Source: Crossaster papposus | Taxonomy: Eukaryota; Echinodermata; Asteroidea; Velatida; Solasteridae | Assembly: GCA_037893245.1 (NCBI GenBank) | Contig: JBAIAA010000545.1 | Span: 310,001 to 374,000 of the forward strand | Length of the DNA stretch: 64,000 nt | Direction of reading: 5' to 3' | Part shown: positions 49,671 through 58,744 of the stretch, piece after piece | Layout: each line of letters opens with the position of its first letter | How positions within the stretch are numbered: position 1 is the stretch's first letter | Made by a program: the position numbers and the translations under genes | The notes under the pieces: model-generated | What the model saw: the letters and a program-made list of their open reading frames with translations, nothing else | Told to the model about the DNA's origin: nothing | Databases searched by the model: none

Positions 49671-50339
49671 TGTGACGGAATAAGAATTATAAAGTCACCA
49701 ACTGTATGTTTTAAAGGCCTTGCAAGTCACCTACACTTTGCATATTAGGGAATCCTGGTATCTGATTGGTCAATTGCGTTTATGCACTGTTGTATGTCAA
49801 AGAGAAGTTGTACTTGGCCTATGGGGCTCAAAGTTTATAAAAGGGCGATGCAGGGCTAAGATTTAGGCAGTTGATTGCTTGATCCTCTAATGACTAGAAT
49901 AATTACTAAGGCTATTGATTATGATGGAATGACATGACGGATGATGACTGATTAAAGGCAATGACCACTGTTCTTGATGAGAAACCTCTGATTACCAATT
50001 ATTAGTCCTCCCACATTCCGACTCCACCCTATTCCCATTCCGACTCCTCCCACTTTCCGACTCCACCCTATTCCCATTCCGACTCTTCCCACATTCCGAG
50101 TCCACCCTATTCCCACATTCCACCCCATTCCCACTTCCCACATTCTGACTCCACCCACATTCCGACGCCCCATTCCCACTGGCTCCGCTTCACCAGTCTA
50201 CTAATCCTGTCCTCCAAGCAAAGAAAATAGCCTGGTGATGTGGTCCAACACCGCTGGGATACTACACCGTCGAGGCGACACGCTACCAAACGAACCAGTC
50301 AGACGCAGGAGGACTGGTACGCTAACGACGAACGTCACA
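49671..50339 (+). repeat. gypsy-3 5' LTR (669 bp)
   Basis: Begins TGTGAC and ends GTCACA, a perfect 6-bp inverted repeat. Contains TTTATAAAAGGGCG near 49834 (TATA) and a pyrimidine-rich array of CCGACTCC(A)CCCTATTCCCATT units at about 50010-50170. Repeated with more array units at 62774-63470. Confidence 0.9.
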
Positions 50340-50340
50340 T

Positions 50341-50358
50341 TGGTGGCAGCGGTGGGAT
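50341..50358 (+). other. gypsy-3 primer binding site (tRNA-Leu)
   Basis: TGGTGGCAGCGGTGGGAT starts one base after the LTR. Complementary to a tRNA-Leu 3' end (ATCCCACCGCTGCCA plus CCA), as in animal tRNA-Leu(AAG); the tRNA identity is from memory. Confidence 0.8.
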
Positions 50359-50406
50359 CCACCAGAAGAGAAACTTCAGCAGAAGCTGGAGGACGGAGGC
50401 GACGAA

Positions 50407-52272
50407 ATGGAGCAGCTGGAGCAGGCGGGGCTGATACCGGGGAGACATCGGGTGGAAGACGTCGACTCGGGAGTTAAATTCCGGTATCGAAGAGATAACC
50501 CCTTCCAAGTAGCTGAAGGAAGTGTTGCGACCAGCGGAACAAGCGCTAAGGAAGCATCAAATTCTCAGTTGGCTCCAATGACATCCACAACGAACCCAGT
50601 GGCTCAGGGCGGATTTTCTGAGTGGACAACTGATGGAGAAGAATGGAGGAGGCAGAAAATGGCAAGAAGCACTGCGCATCTTGAGGAGGCTCAACAGAGG
50701 ACACCGCAACGTAGAGGGATTGACGAGCTGGGGGAACCAGACGGCGGATTACCAATGATGAATCCATGGAGCACCTCTACTCCGGTGAGCAACATGCAGG
50801 TGTTAGGGGCCAAGGTAGAGCAAGCACCCAGGCCACTAGCAACGATCGGGACGATCGAAGACTGGTACACGGAGGGAAGAGGAGCAAGGGAACATTCAAC
50901 AAGAGATGTGAATGTTGGAGCTTCTGGACCAACAGGAATTACTACCGTCAGTGGAGCAGTCCAAGCACCACCGGGGTACGACCCGTACGTGCCACGGGTG
51001 TTCAGCACCATGACGGCAGGAATGCGGACATCCCCGGGTTATGCAGCAGCAGCCGGCCAGTCTTCAGGAGGAGCAAGCACGAGCATGGCTTTTACTCAAG
51101 GGAGACCTATTATGATGAGGTAGCCCAATGGAGAGGTGGAAGCGAGTATGTGCCGATTTCGAGTGGGCGGACGAGCACGTGGGATCCAGATTTGGCTACC
51201 AAGATGGGGTCGAGTCAACCGCAGCTACAAAAGGCGTCCACACCGATGAAAGTGGAGGGACCGGAAAAAGGGTTGGCTGGAGCGACAATTGGAAGCAGGA
51301 AACCAGACGGGCATACGACAGAAGAAGAGGGGAATACAAGTAAAGGGGACGATAAGATCCACCGAGCACAACGGAAACCGAGTTTCGTTCCGGACAGATT
51401 TTCAGGGGAATTTCGAATCTTGTGCCACAATTAACGCATAGACCTCTGCAGAGAAAGCATTCTTCTTGGCAGCAAGCCTAAAGGGGCAGGCCCAGCAAGT
51501 GGTTGGAGACGGGGTCCAGGGCGAAGAATTGAGCTACATCGACCTTACTACAAGGTTGGCGAGAAGATTTGGTCCCGGCGAGCAGGCTGAGAGATTCCTG
51601 GCGGAACTGAGGAGCAGAACAAGGGGAGTCAATGAAAGTCTCCAAGCACTCGGACAAAGCATCCGGCGGCTGACGGGATTGGCCTACCCCGAGCTTCCAA
51701 GAGATTCGCGGGAAAGACTCGCCAAGGGGCATTTTTTGGATGCCATCCCAGACGCAGAGGCGCGTGCGGGAATCTTCAGGGCCCACCCAAAGTCCTAAGA
51801 TGAAGCGATACGGGCGGCGCTTGAAACGGAATCGTTCCTTAACTCCGAGAGGCAGAGACAGCGGGGCCAAGGTGGTCGTCAAGGCAGAAATCCGAGAGCC
51901 AACCGTTACGTGGAAGCTGTATCAAGGGAGGAATTTAACCGACAGACACAAGCCATGTCAGAACAGCTGTCCGCATTGTACGGGATGATGGCTGGCCTAG
52001 AAAAAGCTATGAGAAATGAAACCACAGCTTCCTGGAGAGAAAAGACTGGGGCAAAGAAGAAATGGACTCAGCAGGAGGGAGGCAGGAAACCAATGGAGAG
52101 TGATCAAGCCTGCTACAACTGCGGAGGTTTGGGCCATTTTAGAAGAAATTGCCCGTCAACTAGAACCCGTGGACCGGTTTCGGGAAACGCCACTGGACCA
52201 ACCCAAAGGGTCGTGGGAAGGTCGTCGCAGACAGACCCGAAGAGAGAAGGAGACGTACAAAGAGCAAACTAG
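50407..52272 (+). pseudogene. gag: gypsy-3 Gag (multiple frameshifts, stops, small deletion)
   Basis: ATG 50407 opens MEQLEQAGLIPGRHRVEDVD. The frame runs to a TAG at 51121-51123, while homology has already shifted to another frame (YYDEVAQWRGGSEYVP). PSFVPDRFSGE near 51400 is followed by loss of about nine residues and a TAG at a Trp site (FESCATINA-stop). Then FFLAASLKGQAQQVVGDGV and AYPELPRDSRERLAKGHFLD match the gypsy-2 capsid blocks up to a TAA at 51796-51798. The frame later resumes with a coiled-coil stretch and the CCHC knuckle CYNCGGLGHFRRNC near 52111. So every recognisable Gag block is present but spread over several frames; this copy cannot make Gag. Confidence 0.8.
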
Positions 52273-52313
52273 AGGAAAGACCACCGTTTCTACCGACAGA
52301 GAGAGGGAATTCG

Positions 52314-55300
52314 GTGCAGACTGTGTACGTCCAAGGACAAATAGGAGAGCATCCTATTAATTTCCTGATAGATACCGGTTCCACCGAAACAGTAATATCC
52401 ACCACAGAGTTTGAAAGAATAGAAGCGACCATAAAACCGGAATTGCAGTCTATGACGGAGACTATTCGTCAGGCCGATGGTACTCCTCTGCCCGTGAAAG
52501 GAAGTGCGTTCATGAATGTAAGGATTGGGGGACACTGCGCCAGGGTTGAAGTGGTCGTGGGGTACATAAACCACCAAGGCATTTTGGGGATGAACTTCTT
52601 ACTGATGACGGGTAGCATACTGGATCTGGATCAGCTGCAGCTTAGAATAGGCGACAACACTATTCCATGTAATGGCAACAACTGTAGCTCATTTTCCTGC
52701 CGAGTGGTGACAAAGGAGACGGTTCAGGTTCCCCCTGGACACGAGGCTGTTATTACAGGAGTGGTGAGGCAAAAGGGGAAGTTGAGTGGATGGGGCATCA
52801 TAGAACCCAGCGACAGGTCTCAACTTGGAAAAAGGGGATTGGTGGTTGCAAGCACCTTGGTAAGGGCAGCGGCCGACCAATACCCGGTGAGGGTGTTCAA
52901 TCCTGGAGACACAGTGGTCACAATATATAAGGGGACAACAGCGGGTCTCTTAGTACCAATAGACGGCAAGGAGATCAAGATACAGGGGAACGGCGGTATC
53001 GTGGCAGGTTTAGAGCGGCAAGATGGTGTAGAGGAGGATGAACTACCACGGCACTTAGTGGATTTGTATGCCAGGAGCATTGAAAACTTACCGGAGGGTC
53101 AACATGGGAAAGTGAAGAAACTGTTGGTGGACTTTCAAGGCGTATTTTCAAAGGGCGATGACGATCTGGGAAAAACTGACCTGGTAAAGCACAAGATTGA
53201 TGTGGACGGAGCACGGCCCAGGCGGCAGCCACCAAGAAGACTTCCTATCTGGCAGAGGGTTGAGGCTGACCAACAAGTGCGGCAGTTACTAGAGAGAGGT
53301 ACAATTGAACCATCAAGCAGTCCTTGGGCATCGCCGGCGGTTCTAGTTAAGAAGAAAGACGGATCCACCCGGTTTTGCGTAGATTATCGAGCTCTGAACG
53401 AGTGCACACTGAAGGACGCCTATCCCATACCTCGTATAAATGACAGTTTGGATTCATTGGCGGGAGCTGAATGGTTTTCGACTCTTGACTTGGCTAGTGG
53501 CTACTGGCAGGTAGAGCTGGATGGAGATGCAAAGGCCAAGTCGGCTTTCGTGACCAGGTCCGGACTGTTCCAATGGAACATCATGCCGTTCGGCCTATGT
53601 AATGCGCCTGCAACCTTTGAAAGGTTAATGGAGAGGGTGTTCGCCGGATTGCAGTGGGAAGTGATGCTGTTGTACTTAGACGACATAGTGGTCTTCGCTA
53701 GGAGTGTTGAGGAAGAAGTGGGGAGACTGGTGGAAGTATTTCGGAGACTCAAGGTGGCTGGGCTGAAACTCAAGCCCAAAAAGTGTTGTCTTTTCAAACA
53801 GCAGGTGACCTATTTGGGTCACGTCGTGGCGAAGGAAGGAGTCTCCACAGACCCAGAGAAAGTCTTGACGGTATACGAGTGGCCAACCCCAAAGTCGGTG
53901 AAGGATGTACGGAGCTTTCTAGGGCTGGCCTCCTATTACCGACGGTATATCAAGGGCTTCGCTGACATCGCAAAACCTCTCCACAGAATAACAGAAAAGG
54001 ACCGGGCTTTCATCTGGACGGCGGAATGTGACCGGGCTTTTGCCGAACTCAAGGAGAAGCTAACCACCGCGCCTATACTGGCGTACTCTCAGATGAAGGG
54101 TGAGTTCATGGATGCAAGTAACGTCGGAATTGGAGCTGTTCTCTCCCAGAAAGCACGAGGATGGCACAGAGAGGGTAGTGGCTTATGCCAGCCGTACCTT
54201 GACAAAGCCCGAACGCAACTATTGCGTAACAAGGCGGGAGTTGTTGGCTGTGGTGGTGTATGCGAAGCACTTCAAACAGTACCTGTATGGACAGAAGTTT
54301 ACAATTCGATCCGACCATGGAGCGCTGCGCTGGTTAAGAAACTTAATCCAGAGGGACAACTAGCAAGATGGTTAGAAATTCTTAGCGAATACGACTTCAC
54401 AATAGAACACAGACCTGGCCGAGTCCATCAAAACGCTGATGCGCTGTCCCGTAAGTCATGCAAACAGTGCGGTAGGGAGGACAACATCAGCGGATCACGA
54501 GAACCACCGACCGGGGAGGATACGTCGGATGACACAAGCAGTGAAGAAGAGAGGGGTACAAATGCACTGACACTACAGTCGATATGGACGCTGAAGGAAT
54601 TAAGGGACACGCAGTTGTCCGATCCTTCGATTGGACCAATAATGCGAGCAGTAGCAAAGGGCGAAAGGCCGACCTGGGAGGCCATCTCGATGGAGTCAAC
54701 GGCGGTGAAAACATACTGGGCTCAATGGCAGCAGTTGAAGATACGCAACGGGGTGCTGTCACGTAGATGGGAAACAGAAAACGGGAGATACAGACAGTGG
54801 CAAGTAGTATTGCCAGCTTCTTTTCAGGAAGATGTCATGACCGAACTACATGACAGTAAGACATCAAGACACCAAGTAGTCTACAAAACGTTGCAGAAAG
54901 TGCGCCGGCACTACTACTGGTCGGGTATGTCAGCGGATGTGCGGGCAAAGATAAGACGGTGCGTCATCTGTGCCCGAAGAAAATCACCTGGTAAAAAGGC
55001 TCGGGCACCACTGAAGCAATACGTGGTGGGGGCACCAATGGAAAAGATCGCATTGGATGTGATGGGGCCCCTCCCAAGGAGCGAGCGAGGGAATGCATAC
55101 GTGCTAGTCATTGGCGATCCATTTACAAAATGGATAGAGGCATATGCACTTCCCAACCAGAAGGCATCAACTGTAGCTAAGACTCTGGTGGAGGAGTTCA
55201 TCTGTAGATACGGGTGCCCCAGGGAAATCCACAGCGACCAAGGAACCAACTTTCAGTCAGCGGTGTTCCGAGAGGTTTGCAAGCTTCTGGAAATTCACCA

Positions 55301-56219
55301 GACCCGCACATGTCCCTTTAACCCAAAATCCGACGGGTTTATCGAAAGGTTTAACAAAACTTTGGTAGACATGGTGAGTGTCATGCTGAGACCAGATCAG
55401 AAGGACTGGGACGAGCAGCTGTCCTACGCCATGATGGCCTACCGCAGTGCGGCACAAGAAAGCACGACAGAGTCCCCTTACTTCATGTTAATGGGACGAG
55501 AAATTACCCTTCCCCTGGATGCCCTGACGGAAGTACCGGACGAGGAAGAGGATCCACTGACCACAGACTACGCTCAAAACCTTCGGGCAAAATTAAGTGA
55601 AGCCCATGACAAAGCAAGAGAGAACATCAAGGCAAGCCAACAGCGACAGAAGCGGAACTATGATAAGCATGTGGCGGGGAGAGCCATCAGGAGTGGCATG
55701 TTTGTGTGGCTACACAACTCGGCAAGGAAAAAGGGGCTTTCACCGAAGCTGCAGTTCAAGTGGAAGGGCCCCTATCTGGTTACAGATAAATTGTCAGATG
55801 TGAACTTTCGTGTTCAAGACAAGCCAAGAGCCAAGCCTAAGGTAGTGCATTACGACAAGCTGAAGCTGTATACAGGGCCTACTCTAGAGGACTGGCGGAC
55901 TAAGCCAAAACCTTGTCAGGAGGAGCCCGCGGGAGAACCACTAGAATTGCAAACCCCCGAAGAAGTAGACAAGTTCTTTGAAGATACAACCCAGGCAGAG
56001 GAGAAGCAGGATGGCTCGGAAATTAACCAACTGCCTCGGCAAACTGATGGAGGGGTTACGGAGTCAGGTCAAGATTTGGAGGATGGAGTAACTTGTGATA
56101 CCGATATACCTGCAGAGGCCTCAAAGTCAACACAAGAGTTTCCTATCGAGCTTCCAAAACAACGAAGAAATCCTACGAGGCAACGGAGACGCCCGGTTCG
56201 ACTAAGCGAATACGAATAA
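52314..56219 (+). pseudogene. pol: gypsy-3 Pol (open frame, but RNase H scrambled by compensating frameshifts)
   Basis: A continuous frame of 1301 codons (GTG start). Protease [13 protein letters not shown] near residue 16; RT LDLASGYWQVELD and YLDDIVVFA near 452; integrase zinc region near 842-888 (LHDSKTSRHQ, CVICARRK), core ALDVMG (912), HSDQGTNFQS (972) and GFIERFNK (1008); C-terminal LSDVNFRVQDKP and tail RRNPTRQRRRPVRLSEYE. It looks intact until RNase H: from about 54150 to 54343 the meaningful frame is +1 of the long one (VVAYASRTLTKPERNYCVT, FTIRSDHGALRWLRN), so two offsetting indels garble about 65 residues. Bases are also missing just before, at GEFMDASN, where gypsy-2 has the catalytic LDTDAS. 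The RNase H is therefore dead although no stop results. Confidence 0.85.
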
Positions 56220-56431
56220 CTTTGATTTTCAACGGATTGATCGATCAGGGTGTTTAGAAATAATACGCGAGAGGCGCCCTCAATCGGCCGGAGTGAATGG
56301 CGCTGGTGCGGTGACGTCACGTAGCGCGCTCTTGACCGTTGCCATGCTAGCGCCACAGCGTAGTACTGCAAATGGTACAGTTCGTACCTCAGCCAGCATC
56401 AGTAAACAAGTTCAGCCTCTCGAGCTTATTC

Positions 56432-56582
56432 CGACTAATTATTCCACCGTGATTCCGACAGCTTATTCCGACTAATTATTCCACCGTGATTCCGACAACT
56501 TACTTCCGACAAGCCGTATTCCACCGTGATTCCGACAACTTATTCCGACAAGCCGTATTCCACCGGGATTCCGACAGATCAT
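56432..56582 (+). repeat. ATTCCGACA-type tandem repeats before gypsy-3 accessory ORF
   Basis: Imperfect units of ATTCCGACAACTTATTCC and GACAAGCCGTATTCCACCGTG repeat about four times, ending GGGATTCCGACAG just before the ORF at 56593. The last CCGACAG could serve as a weak splice acceptor. Confidence 0.7.
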
Positions 56583-56592
56583 TTCATCGGAA

Positions 56593-56814
56593 ATGCCAAG
56601 CGATAAGCGGGAAGGGAAGAGAGATCACGGACACCGTGACCGACCAACAGACAAGGACCGGCGAAAAGAACCTCGGGCTACACCACACCACTGTCCACAG
56701 TCGGGGTGCGGGGTCGAGACCACGCATAAGTCCAACATGGTGAGGCACGTACGGGAATGTCATCGGGCTAAAACCTCCGGGTTCCTCTGCGAGACCTGTG
56801 GAGAGCGCTTCACA
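56593..56814 (+). pseudogene. gypsy-3 accessory zinc-finger ORF, 5' piece
   Basis: ATG 56593, 374 bases beyond the pol stop, in the same position as the gypsy-1 and gypsy-2 accessory ORFs. It begins with a charged MPSDKREGKRDHGHRD segment, a complete C2H2 finger (CPQSGC...HVRECH), and the first half of a second finger (CETCGERFT). At 56814/56815 the CR1-like LINE begins. The second half of the finger and the rest of the protein lie at 61903-62355. The frame continuing past 56814 into the LINE is accidental and ends at 56892. Confidence 0.78.
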
Positions 56815-56824
56815 ATGTATTACA

Positions 56825-58744
56825 ATGGCAGCCAACGGACAAGACGTGTGTTGTGTCAGCTCTCCGAGTTTTCTATCAAAACTCGACACTAAGATACAGG
56901 ATATCGTGTCTAAATTCCAAGTGTCGCCGCCTATGCCATTGCGGTCAGTGCTTAGTAGTGATTTTACCATTGATGAATTGTTACAAGCGAGGATTGTGAT
57001 TTTTGAAGCTGCGATTGAGAAGTACCGTGAAGACGTCCAAGATGGCGACGAAACGGGCGACTCGTCAAAAAAGCTAAGTACCGTTTTTTCACTTAAATCC
57101 CGTAGATCTAATCAAACAGCATCCGATGACATCAAGGACCTATGTCTGTATATTTTTGGTCATCGGAACACTTTTCCCATGTCTTGTCTTAGTTCAGCTT
57201 GTCAGATAAATTACAAGCAAACAAGGCATACTACAGATCGGGACTTAACAGGTGTCACAACCCCCGATCAAGTCCCCGAACCCACCCCACAGGTCATTTA
57301 TCAAGCCATCATACAGGTTCAAAATGACATAAAATTACTTGATCAGAAATTTTCAGACCAATTTGCAACACTATCTGGCCAGATTTCTCGATCTTCTTGT
57401 TCCCAAAGGGAAACAATAGACCACCTGAAGAAGGAATGTGACGCTCTCCATTCTACCATTGATATGCTGATGAGTCCTTCTTCTCGTGAAGCCCATGATG
57501 ATTCAGAACGCCCGCCGAGTGCTCTGAGCCGGAACCACCCATGGACGCCCACAAGTCTAGCCAGTCCAGCGAGCCACCGTACAGCGGATCTCAGTCCAGC
57601 GAGCCACTGTACATTGGATGTCGGCCCAGCGGTTCTGGTACCGACAAGCAACCGCTTCGCTGCATTGGCGACAGAGGATCCCGTCGTCACCGACTCCAGC
57701 ACCGGTGATTCCCGGACCGAGGCCGAGTTGGTGATCGACACGTACTTCGAAGTCTTGCAGCTAAACGGCCAGCCTGACACCGAGGAGCAGGGATCCTCCC
57801 CAACCCCAAACCATTTGCCCCATCCCTCAAAAACTGAAATGTCCTTAGAATTTGACGAGCAGCTGAATCAATACCGGAAAAAGCACAAGAAGCTGACCAC
57901 TGCAAAGGACAAACCGGCACCTAAAGTGAAACAATCAGCATCCACACCAACGGAACACCACTGTGCAGATGTGCTTCTAATCGGTGACTCGATGATAAAA
58001 CGGCTTCAGCCCAGGAGATTGAGCAGGCAAAAGAAAGTGATGTGCCACACCATGCGTGGAGCAAAAATCCAAGATCTTGCTCCCCACGCCATACAGCTGT
58101 CGACCAAGCACGACGTATCTCGGGTAATTCTCCATGTTGGAACCAACAACACATCCGACAACCCGGAGACTATTGCCGCTCAGATCACCTTCCTCGGCGA
58201 GTCACTACAACCAAGATCAGTGACAATATCTTCGATCATACACCGTAAAAACCAAACGGTGCCACAGTGCAAGAGAGTAGATGATTCTAATAATTTGCTC
58301 AAGTCCATAGCAAAGCGAAATAACTGGGGCTTCATTGACAACGGTAACATAAACTCAAACCACCTTGTGTCGGACGGTGTGCACCTCGACTCAGCAGGAG
58401 TGCGCCTACTTGCCACGAACATTATCCAACACATCAAAGGACCACCAAAGACCTTTGATAGTCGCATTCCACATCAGAAAACTCCTTTCGGTCAGAGTTT
58501 GTACTCTGATGTCCTGACGAAGCGGACTACAGCGACCCGTGATGTTCCGACGGGTTTTCTAATGGCCAACCAGTATTACCCGCATCCCCATCAGAAACGG
58601 CACCAAATCAACCTCAATCAACGACGGCAGCCAGTATCCCAGACCAGAGCACCCGCCCCGACACATTATCGAGGCCAGGAGTGGAACCAACATCTGAAAA
58701 TGGTCAGGGAGCTGCTCAACCCACAAGGCAAGGTTCTAAAATAG
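56825..58744 (+). CDS. CR1-like ORF1: coiled-coil + SGNH/GDSL esterase domain
   Basis: ATG 56825 opens MAANGQDVCCVSSPS, 639 codons. The N-terminal third has helical stretches with heptad character (VIYQAIIQVQNDIKLLDQKF, TIDHLKKECDALHSTIDMLM). A polar linker follows. From about residue 381 the SGNH fold appears: ADVLLIGDSMIKRL (GDS, nucleophile), TMRGAKIQDL (block II Gly), VILHVGTNNTSDN (G-x-N), and LVSDGVHLDSAGVRLL (D-x-x-H). All four blocks are canonical. An esterase domain in ORF1 is an established feature of CR1-group elements. The C-terminal end overlaps the ORF2 frame by about 200 bases (58543-58744). No stop or frameshift was seen. Confidence 0.88.
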   Translation: MAANGQDVCCVSSPSFLSKLDTKIQDIVSKFQVSPPMPLRSVLSSDFTIDELLQARIVIFEAAIEKYREDVQDGDETGDSSKKLSTVFSLKSRRSNQTASDDIKDLCLYIFGHRNTFPMSCLSSACQINYKQTRHTTDRDLTGVTTPDQVPEPTPQVIYQAIIQVQNDIKLLDQKFSDQFATLSGQISRSSCSQRETIDHLKKECDALHSTIDMLMSPSSREAHDDSERPPSALSRNHPWTPTSLASPASHRTADLSPASHCTLDVGPAVLVPTSNRFAALATEDPVVTDSSTGDSRTEAELVIDTYFEVLQLNGQPDTEEQGSSPTPNHLPHPSKTEMSLEFDEQLNQYRKKHKKLTTAKDKPAPKVKQSASTPTEHHCADVLLIGDSMIKRLQPRRLSRQKKVMCHTMRGAKIQDLAPHAIQLSTKHDVSRVILHVGTNNTSDNPETIAAQITFLGESLQPRSVTISSIIHRKNQTVPQCKRVDDSNNLLKSIAKRNNWGFIDNGNINSNHLVSDGVHLDSAGVRLLATNIIQHIKGPPKTFDSRIPHQKTPFGQSLYSDVLTKRTTATRDVPTGFLMANQYYPHPHQKRHQINLNQRRQPVSQTRAPAPTHYRGQEWNQHLKMVRELLNPQGKVLK

